64,000 bases of DNA from Lumbricus rubellus (lineage: Eukaryota > Annelida > Clitellata > Crassiclitellata > Lumbricidae). How positions within the stretch are numbered: the stretch's first letter is position 1; each line of letters opens with the position of its first letter. Shown here in pieces: positions 56,649-64,000 of this stretch. The DNA lies in contig OX243819.1 of the NCBI GenBank assembly GCA_945859605.1, positions 1-64,000 of the forward strand, in the 5' to 3' direction. Position numbers and translations under genes: made by a program. The notes beneath the pieces were generated by a model. It was not told where the DNA came from. It worked only from the letters and a program-made list of their open reading frames with translations, and did no database searches.

Positions 56649-57298
56649 GTTAAGATTTTGTCTACATAAAATGATACTAGTAGTGTGGCCAAATCTTAAC
56701 TTGGTCCTTATAGGTTTGTGCACGCCGGGTTGAACCAGGGATTTGGTGCAAGCGCTGGGCTGAACCAGGGGTGAGGTTAGGCGCTGGGTTGAACCAAATC
56801 CCTGGTAAAAGTCTACTGTTATGATATCTCAAACCAAACCCAAAATCCAGGGGATCGTGGTAACCACCCCTCCCCTTTGGTAGTCAGTGTTACAAAAAAA
56901 GCATGGTAGCCCGAGGGTTAAACTGCCACGTCCCTACAAAAATTCTCATAAATACTCGAGTTATACATTGTACTTAAATGTAGGTTTCTGTGTTTTATAA
57001 TAATCGTAAATTTAGTACTTGTACTAAAGTTGTTTGTTACACAGTAATCTAAGTTGGTATAAACACTAAATAACTCAATCCCGGTATTGAATTTTGATAT
57101 ATTAAATTTGTCTTTGATTAAATGGTTTATGTTCGGTGTTTAACCAAACAGACTGTGATCAGTTGTACCTTGATGAATTGCCTCTGATCAGTAGTCTCTT
57201 GATCCATAGTCCTCTGATCAGTAGACCCTAGATCAATTGGCCTTTTATCAGTAGTCCTAGAACCGCGGATTGAGTCTGTACATTTTTACCCTGACTTG
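56649..57298 (+). other. Layer G: decayed sequence ending in an A-like 3' terminus
   Basis: No ORF. Three spaced copies of a GGGTTGAACCA-type element lie at 56726-56795, with a perfect 14-bp inverted repeat (56734-56747 and 56793-56806). A degenerate 20-22-bp repeat around CTGATCAGTAGTCC fills 57150-57253. The end reads GCGGATTGAGTCTGTAC, TTTTTACCCTGAC, then telomeric repeats; family A has GCGGATTGAGCCAGTGC, spacer, CCCTAACC. I infer an older, diverged, 5'-truncated element of the same kind. Confidence 0.45.
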
Positions 57299-57332
57299 AC
57301 CCTAACCCTAACCCCTAACCCTAACCTTAACC
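57299..57332 (+). repeat. Degenerate telomeric block
   Basis: ACCCTAACCCTAACCCC, then TAACCCTAACCTTAACC. Hexamers with an inserted C and a C-to-T variant contrast with the perfect blocks further left, consistent with greater age. Confidence 0.85.
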
Positions 57333-57690
57333 AAACGAACATATGCTAACCAAACGAAGATATGCAATTTTGCATATGTTATTTGAGATTAAATTTTGTC
57401 CAAAAACGCAATGTATACGTTCAAACATTATTTTTAAGGTTCGAAATATCAACGCAGTTGATAAAATTTTGCCTAATAAAGTTTTGGTCCAAAACGAGTT
57501 AAAAGTTTCGACATTTTTATATAATAGGCCTATAATTATGTATATGCTGGTGTTACTTTCTTATGCAGTAGAAATGTCGAAGTGTAGGCTAAATTATTAT
57601 GCGTCTTACACTTCTGCATGAGCAATGCTGCTGAGCAGCACATGTCTTGTTGAAGCAGACCTGCACTTTAATTCAACATCGCCGTTATTT
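57333..57690. other. AT-rich stretch downstream of the glycosyltransferase-like gene
   Basis: A 92-codon + strand frame (57343-57621) has no recognisable features and I do not call it. On the minus strand an ATTAAA (57667-57672) lies about 20 nt past the gene's stop and could serve as a variant polyadenylation signal. Confidence 0.4.
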
Positions 57691-57989
57691 TCATCTTCGA
57701 GCAATAAACACTTCGCCTGCAAAGTCTGTTGTCGTCGTTAGTTTTGCTGCCGTTGGATATCCCTCCGTGTGTCTGAATCGACCTCCTATTAGCTTTGCAT
57801 TGTACAGTGAATCAGGGTTTCGTCTTCCATGAGAAAGAACTTTTCTCTCCGATATGTGAGCAGCTAACACAGTTTTCGTGCAATCAATGACGTTCACTCC
57901 TTGCATTCTTGCCGTTGCAACCAAGTAACTGTCGTATGCGACTCGACCGATGACCACGTCAACCAGACTCGACCAATTCAACGAACAAC
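57691..57989 (-). CDS. Nucleotide-diphospho-sugar-transferase-like protein, last exon
   Basis: C-terminal exon, 98 codons plus stop. It encodes DVVIGRVAYDSYLVATA and VIDCTKTVLAAH, matching the C-terminal pattern of a widespread family in which IDYF is followed by GR-x-x-D-N-hydrophobic and VID-T--AVHQ. A plausible acceptor (TTTTCAAAACAG) ends at 57990, and its phase fits the donor at 62705, giving E-G-C at the join. The open frame runs further up to 58062, but that part is probably intron. The gene's N-terminal exon is at 62706-63390. I infer a Golgi-type enzyme; substrate unknown. Confidence 0.65.
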
Positions 57990-58722
57990 CTGTTTTGAAA
58001 ATAAAGTATTCGCAATAATATTTACACATGACGATGTGCCAATCGTCTTGAGACTCTGCCATAACATTAATAACATAGCATTAATGTTATCGGTATTAAT
58101 TTTGACTATTTGTGCATCTTTCTCTCGCCCCGATTCTCTAGAGCCTAGAGCCTACGATGGTCTAATTCAGTGGACGTTCTGAATCTTCTGCAGGCCACAG
58201 ACGAGCAGCCGCAAGTAAATGCGACCTAATTATTAGAGGAATCATAAGTGCTATAATTAATGACATAACTAAATTATAGCGAATGTTGAACCGGACGCGA
58301 CGACTTGGGTTCCTTCTCTCGGTGGAGTTCCCACGCGTAGAGAAATATTAGCTGCTGAAGCTCATCCATAGACGGATTAAATTCAGAATAAATTTAAATT
58401 GTATTAATGCGCCATCTGACAAATTAAAATAAGGCACATGTAATTTGTTTTGAGTTTTTACATATTTTAGACTGAAATTCGAATAAATTTTGGACAGCAA
58501 GTCGAATAATTTCACAATTTATCATAAATTAATTGCAAATTATTTTTAATTCTTTTCCACGGACCGGTGGAGCGATTCCAGTTTAACTCCAGCTTCGCAT
58601 TACCGCACGGTAGCTTGAGGTCACGTTCAGATTAACGGGTTATTTGAAGCTAGCCTCGAGGTAATTTGAAATCGATTTCATCCTAGGGCCTACCCCTCAA
58701 AACAGTTATTTATTTGAGTCTG

Positions 58723-59685
58723 CACTGTGTCCGGAAAAAAGGACCCATTTTGTAAATATGAAAATAAATAGTAAATATTAATCGATTTTCACAATTCAAA
58801 GACCGTTCTTATCCTAATATATTTTTCTAACAATTGTGAAAATATAAAAGTTCCAGTCCAAATAATGACGTCATAATGACGTCATTTGCGCAAAAAGTCA
58901 AATTTAAGAGATAAATGCGTTAAATCATCCAAAATGTCAATATTTTTATGATGTAATTTATCAATAATAAATGTAAGTTTAATTTTATTTTTATATATGA
59001 ATTATGTCAGACTGCAATTTATGGTCAAAGTGTACACCTTTGGCCTCAACGTATGCTTCAAAACGGTCGCGCTAATAGCCAACAGCAGCATCGATTCAAT
59101 AACCAGCATGTCAATATCCTCCCAGGCATTAACAATTAACTCACGGAGTTTCTCAATGTCTCTTTTCCTTGTCTTGTATACAATCTCCTGCAATAGTCTC
59201 CAAATTTTATAATCAACTGGATTTAAGCTCCGGCCGTTTGGCGGCCAAAGATCATAGGAGGAATGAAATCCGAAGTCTTCTTATTTAACAGTTCAACAGT
59301 TTAACGAGCTCAGTGAGCTGGAACGCCATCTTGTTGAAATGTTATTAATCCGAGTATTCCCGTATATCAGGAACCAATTTTTTTTATAGAGCAGACAATT
59401 CCTATAATAAGCCGCATTTATTTTCACTCCTGGTTCTATGAAATGGATTTCCGTCTTACCAAGAGTCAATATGCCAACCGAAACCATGTATGACTGGCCG
59501 GCTAAATGAACTTTAATGCAAATGACGTCATTGTGACGTCATCATTGTGACTGGAACTTCTATATTTTCACCAATATTAGACAAATATGTCAGGATTAAA
59601 ATGTTGTTTGAATTGTGAAAATCGATGAATGTTTACTATTTATTTTCATATTTACAAAATGGGTTTCTTTTTTTCGGACACAGTG
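58723..59685 (-). mobile_element. Internally deleted mariner-type transposon
   Basis: Long terminal inverted repeats of about 180 bp: left starts CACTGTGTCCGG (58723), right ends CGGACACAGTG (59685), both continuing into TACAAAATGGG-type and TGACGTCA-rich sequence. The target TA is visible on the right (59686) but not on the left. Inside, on the minus strand, is a transposase remnant with the N-terminal half missing. Size (963 bp) is below the usual 1.3 kb. Confidence 0.85.
58997..59487 (-). pseudogene. mariner transposase remnant
   Basis: Minus-strand pieces read MVSVGILTLGKTEIHFIEP and, after a frameshift, TFQQDGVPAH, then WPPNGRSLNPVDYKIW and QEIVYKTRKRDIEKLRELI. These are the catalytic core and C-terminal motifs of Tc1/mariner DDE transposases. 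The DNA-binding half and first catalytic Asp are deleted and the frame is broken, so it is inactive. Confidence 0.85.
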
Positions 59686-61380
59686 TATTTAGATACTTAT
59701 GTCATGAACAAATATGCCGATAACAACAAAATAGCAACAAAGGTGATAAATGAAACTATAATAAGATGATTTCAAGTGGCCCCCAAGGCTTTATAAATTT
59801 TGTGTAAAATGAAGTAAAGGATTAAGTCACTCGTCGACTTGAACGATTTTTTACTGATTTTGTGAGAGTTGCCGATTTTGATTGCTATCAGTCAGAAAAC
59901 TAAATCTCTTCTTTCTTTTCCCCTGGTTAGGTACCCGTAATCTTGAGATTGACACAATCATGCCTTGTGGTTTTAACAACTCTTATTACTGTACAAGCTT
60001 ACTCAACTAAACAGACCTCGCAAACTTTCCAAAACCGTGCACTTCTAGTCAGTTCCTGAAATGTGTAGCCTACAGAGTTCCAGCACGCCTGCAAGTGACT
60101 GCGACCATTCCGTCGAGAGTTAGGAATGGTCTATAGTCTAATGATAAGAATCGATAAGAGACCCAGGGCCGACGAATGCCTTGGTTCTTTCTATAGTCCG
60201 ACGATTATGACTGCTTTAGACCGAGACTCTGGCTTCGACGATTTTTTATGAAAGCCAGAGCTGGAGAATTGAAATTCGTCCAGTCATAAAGTGGATCTTA
60301 GCCAAAAGAAATTGACTGCTCAACGTCATGAAGAGCTGAGCTGACCAAACTGTGTCTGGGCGACGAAACCACCGAGTGCAATGCAGGGATAAACGACACC
60401 TTGCATATTTTGGTACTCAACTATAATTGTGAATCTTGACAATCGTGGCTTGTGCAATGTGCAGTAGGCATGCTATTATTCATTATTATTATTTCTGTGG
60501 AACTTTTTGAACTATTTCCATAAACTGCTAAAGATTTCCTCTTTGGCCATCTCTGTGTCGGGAGCATCTCTGAATAGTTATATTGAACCGGCACTTTTAC
60601 AAATTTCATATATCGCTTGCTAGATTGATAAATACATTATAATCATTCCATATTAAATTTCAATACTAGTTTCAATGTTAATATAATAATCATCGATAAA
60701 TAAACACTGCTTTAAGTTTACTTTTGCGGCCCTCGGCTTCGAGAATCTTGCTTTTGCGGCCCGTGGTACCAAAAACTTAAAGGTATAATTTTATTTTATT
60801 TAGCTTTTGCAGAAAGGTATAATTGAAATCCTTTCAAATTTAACTTATATTAAGTAGGCCTATGCATAAGGTCAGGCTGATCAGCATAAAGCAATCAGAA
60901 GTAACGACTACAGAATTGCATACTAAATTATATAATTATTGAACTTAAATTTTCACTGGTCATAGGCCTAGACGTTTATGGCAAACTAGGTCCTATAAAT
61001 TTCATTTCTTATAATATCATCATTTTAGAAATACCTACATGTATTAGGTCCATAGGTATTTATAAAATGATGATATAAAACAAAATGATTAAATAATGAC
61101 TTTAGTGAGCTGAATCCTTGAGAGTACGGCGAAAAACGTAAGAAATAATTATCAGAAAAATTAAATTAAGGAAAATAATAACAGACAGTAGGCCTAAATA
61201 GATAGATAAAGCGAAATAAAAAGTAAAAAAGCGAAATAAAACGAAACGAAAAATAAAAAACGAATAACGACGTTTTTGGAAGAAAAAAACCTTTTAAATA
61301 ACTTTGATCAAAATGAATTCGAATTTGAAATAAAGTAAACAATTCCTCCCAAATATCAGAAATAAAAGTCGAACTGGTGA
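59686..61380. other. AT-rich intronic sequence, no gene seen
   Basis: No ORF or RNA gene I can support. Contains an 8-bp-arm hairpin around 60230-60260 (TCTGGCTT/AAGCCAGA), a tandem CTTTTGCGGCCC motif near 60722 and 60750, and the foldback at 61014-61076. Confidence 0.5.
61014..61076. repeat. Foldback hairpin, 23-bp arms
   Basis: Arms 61014-61036 and 61054-61076 pair at 22 of 23 positions around a 17-nt loop. Size and shape resemble a microRNA precursor, but the AT-rich sequence could equally be a small foldback remnant. Confidence 0.6.
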
Positions 61381-62520
61381 AAGAATTCTTGATAAATGGA
61401 AGTTTGGTTGTTGAAACTGTAGGTTAAATAAATGCTTCACTAATGAAAGTAGAAGCTGGATAGAGAAAAAGAATTTTGGTTAAAGTAGAAGTTGGATTGA
61501 TGAGAACAACTCCTCCATGAAGAACTCTTGTTGAATGGGAGGAGGTTTGGTAAAATGTTATGGTGAAATACAAGCTGGACTGATGAGAGGGAAAGTTGGT
61601 AAATGAAAGTTGGATTAGCTGCAATTAAATAAACAGGAAATCTTTCCATCCATCCAACTTCAAGTTTCACAAGAATTTACTATAATTATGTCAATTTCCT
61701 GTTGTCAAGCGCTCTTTCATTAGTCGAACTTCCATTTAAACTTGAATATTTTCATCAATTCTGCATCTTTAAAGGAAGAATTTTTCTTTTCTCTTCAATA
61801 CAACTTCAAGTTTCACAAGAATTTACTATAATTAAGTCAATTTCCAGTTGTCAAGCGCTTTTTCATTAGTCGAGCTTCCATTTAAACTTGAATATTTTCA
61901 TAAATTCTGCATCTTTTAAAGAAGAATTTTTCTTTTCTCTTCAATACAACTTCAAGTTGAGCAAGAACAATTTTCATTAATCCACCCACTGCTTATCAAG
62001 ACCCGCTTTTTCATCAGTCAAGCTTGAAAAGAGCTTTTCATCGACGCACCTTCCACTCATCAATAGTTCATGAACGTAGGGAGGGTTTACTATACTCAAT
62101 CCAACTTCTAGTTGAACCAGAATAATTGTTATTAGCACGTACATGTACATGTAATACTGTAATTCATTGCTGTTTTTTGTGGGTTTTATATATATATATA
62201 TATATTTCGAACAAAACGACGTTTTCTCGGTTTTTCTATATTCCGTTTCCATAGTTTTTACATCTGTGCTTTTGATCAATTCAACTTCCATTAGCCAAGA
62301 GTTATTTTTATATATCAAGCTTCTAATTTCACAAACACATCTATTAATTTATCAGATTACCAATCCAACTTCTATTTGAACGCGAATTTCCGCGTTAGTT
62401 GAACCATAGAACCAACAGTTCTTTTCATAAATCCAGCTTTTGCTTTCACATGCATCTCTATTCGTTTATCAAATATTTGTTTAATTAAGATTTCTTGCCA
62501 TCAATCCAACTTCTATGTGC
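61380..62520. repeat. Degenerate minisatellite with a 146-bp tandem duplication
   Basis: A 146-bp unit starting CAACTTCAAGTTTCAC occurs at 61655 and 61801, with a partial third copy at 61947. Flanking sequence repeats AAGTTGGATTGATG-like words in one orientation (61440-61620) and their complement in the other (61980-62510), making a loose inverted arrangement. No coding potential seen. Confidence 0.6.
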
Positions 62521-62705
62521 GTTAGTTAAGTCAAATAGGGCAATTTGAATGTGAGGGGTGACCACCAGTTTCAAAACCATTGGTTCAATTTTTTACAATG
62601 CAATCAGCTTACGGGTCGTAAAAGATTTTGTAGTGGTATTTAAATATAAGCCGTCACCCGAAGTTAAGTTGACCATAGATCTGGTCATCAAATCAGTCTG
62701 CCAAC

Positions 62706-63390
62706 CTTCCTTTGTGAAGAAGAAATAATCGATCGCATAAGGTGGTATTAGACTTCCTTTCTCCTTCGCAAGCTTTCGTAAGCGTTGACCCTGAAAATCA
62801 GCGGCAGTCCAACTAACATTCAAATCGATTGGAACATTAGTCCGTCTTCCAGTCATCATCACATTGTTTTCAAGCGATGTAAGTTTCTTCTGAATTCCTT
62901 TCAGGGTCTTAATGATGCTGTCATCAAACAAAAGATCTCCATTGGAAAAACCATAAAGCATGGATTCGTATTTGTCAAACACCGCTCGGTACATATCTTT
63001 CAGACAAGGCGTCCCTGCATAGTTTGTTCTTGTTATTGGTAATACATCCCATCCTGCCAAGCGTGCTCTCTTGGCAAAGGTTGAATTGGTAAAATTGAGA
63101 AAAACAACTGGCTTTATATACGACTTAAACATTGGCCAGTTTCTTAGAACAGCTTCGCGTGCAAGCAGATGATGCGGAATGGTCTTTATTTCTTTAAAAC
63201 TAGTAAATATTGTTAGGAAATTTTTGAATTCAGGCTGCTTCTGAAAACTCTTAAAAACATTCGAACTCGTTTCAGTTGAATAACGACCATTTCGTTCAAA
63301 CATATTGCGATGAAAATTCTGCAAATTTAGAATTCCCAACACGCCGCATATTAAAGTCGCGATGACTCCGCAAGTCGTACTTTTTCTCAT
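62706..63390 (-). CDS. Nucleotide-diphospho-sugar-transferase-like protein, N-terminal exon
   Basis: Coding from an ATG at 63388-63390, giving 228 codons plus one base; with the last exon the protein has 327 residues. Residues 7-22 (CGVIATLICGVLGILN) form a single signal-anchor, so a type II Golgi or ER membrane protein is likely. Family motifs: SNGDLLFDDSI (GD at 151-152), MMTGRRTNV (178-186) and AIDYFFF (219-225), continuing in the last exon. I prefer this start to the open frame up to 63537 because a good donor (GTAAGT, 63482-63477) and acceptor (ATTGATCGCAG, ending 63405) bracket that stretch as a 78-bp 5' UTR intron. Reading through without splicing ends at a stop at 62593. Substrate unknown. 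Confidence 0.65.
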
Positions 63391-63404
63391 ATTTAGTTCC
63401 TTTA

Positions 63405-63482
63405 CTGCGATCAATGAAATAAGCAAAAGAGTAAGCTCAAATATTTGTTGAACTTTATACATTTTCTGACACTTGTACTTAC
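63405..63482 (-). other. Predicted 78-bp 5' UTR intron
   Basis: Minus strand GTAAGT at 63482-63477; pyrimidine-rich run before CAG ending at 63405; the ATG lies 14 nt beyond. Short but with good splice signals. An untranslated first exon would end at 63483. Confidence 0.45.
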
Positions 63483-63539
63483 ACTGTGAATAAAGGTGTG
63501 TAGAACATCTAAAAGTGGCTTCGATTGTAACTTTCAACG

Positions 63540-64000
63540 TTCGTTCCCTCGATGATAGACAAAAAGCCTTCCGGAATTTTTTGTGTCGTGTGATAAGACT
63601 TTAGTCAAATTCCAATTTCGCCCAAACTAAGAAGTAGTTCTAATAATTACACCTGCTCATTTCCTACCATTTTAGTTTTGAAACTAGCATTGCATTATTT
63701 AGTTATTTATCCTTTAAAACTCTATTAAATTTGTCTGAACAGCATCAGAAAACAGTTTTTTTAGAATTAATTCCTTGGTATTAATTTTGTAATGCGTTGA
63801 AACAAATCAATCAATCAAAAACATTAATTTTAGCCTGTTGGCATCATTTCAACAGATGTGCAGCATACATGTAGGACCACATTGCATTGTCCAGACTCTG
63901 ATTAGAATGGTTACAATATAAAGCATAGAAAAGGATTTATTTCTCTAAAATATGGTCGATTGAGAATTACATTTAGGAAGCAAAACACATCTTTTAGAAA
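63540..64000. other. AT-rich sequence upstream of the glycosyltransferase-like gene
   Basis: No ORF, RNA gene or repeat recognised. It should contain the minus-strand gene's 5' exon start and promoter, but I see no clear TATA box. Confidence 0.4.

Larger units (their letters stand above)
57990..62705 (-). other. Large intron (4.7 kb) of the glycosyltransferase-like gene
   Basis: Predicted from frame-compatible GT (62705-62704) and AG (57991-57990) sites. The AT-rich interior contains a deleted mariner transposon (58723-59685), a hairpin with 23-bp arms (61014-61076), and degenerate tandem repeats (61380-62520). I see no other gene in it. The donor GTTGGC is weak, so the exact boundary may be off by a few bases. 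Confidence 0.5.

Noticed and set aside
57343..57621. 92-codon plus-strand ORF
   Set aside because: AT-rich, no homologous motif, and it lies just downstream of the minus-strand gene's last exon.
60294..60308. 15-nt similarity to the 5' part of U2 snRNA (minus strand)
   Set aside because: The match, from memory, stops abruptly on both sides; no snRNA structure or promoter follows.

Overview
This window looks like the left end of a metazoan chromosome with TTAGGG-type telomeres. A marine invertebrate is my guess, with low confidence; nothing here fixes the species. (CCCTAA)n lies on the + strand, so the chromosome end is to the left and unique chromosomal DNA to the right. From 1 to about 56.6 kb there is no ordinary gene. 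The region is a stack of tandem arrays of at least six repeat families, most of them separated by blocks of telomeric hexamers.

Layout, distal (left) to proximal (right). Array A (1-13595, 5620-bp unit) is a Penelope-like retrotransposon: ORF1 carries an SGNH/GDSL-like domain, and ORF2 carries a reverse transcriptase plus a GIY-YIG endonuclease. Telomeric block 1 follows (13588-13835). Array B (13836-19523, 2473-bp unit) encodes only an ORF1-like protein. Telomeric block 2 follows (19517-19711). Array C (19711-31193, 1278-bp unit, non-coding) contains a 27-bp minisatellite. Array D (31194-32915, 365-bp unit) is fused directly to C. Telomeric block 3 follows (32914-33149). Array E (33150-35724, 888/899-bp unit) comes next, then telomeric block 4 (35717-35973). 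Array F (35973-56636, 813-bp unit, 25 full copies plus one partial) ends at a 12-bp telomeric stub. A decayed older layer (G, about 56649-57332) ends in degenerate telomeric repeats. The rest, 57.3-64 kb, is AT-rich unique DNA. It holds a split nucleotide-diphospho-sugar-transferase-like gene on the minus strand and, inside its large intron, an internally deleted mariner transposon.

The families look like one system. All six end in a related 3' terminus (GAGCC[A/C]GTGC, then 20-45 nt, then CCTAACC or close to it), and most begin with a TGCCCG-GCCT-like 5' end. Wherever an array ends at a telomeric block, the block joins the element's 3' end. The leftmost copy of each array is 5'-truncated and, except for D, preceded by telomeric repeats. 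The sense strand is always the C-rich strand, as expected if reverse transcription is primed from the telomeric G-overhang. The simplest reading is repeated rounds of element attachment at a chromosome end, breakage, and telomerase healing, with the oldest layer at the right. Families C-F share a non-coding core with covarying stems. A and B share a hammerhead-like motif and a homologous ORF1 domain.

ORF1 and ORF2 of element A are joined by a textbook -1 slippery heptamer (A_AAA_AAC) directly before the ORF1 stop. The -1 frame then stays open through a linker built from telomere-like repeats into the RT ORF, predicting a polyprotein of about 1555 residues. Copy A1 at the left edge carries 13 single-base indels in ORF2, more like sequencing error than decay.
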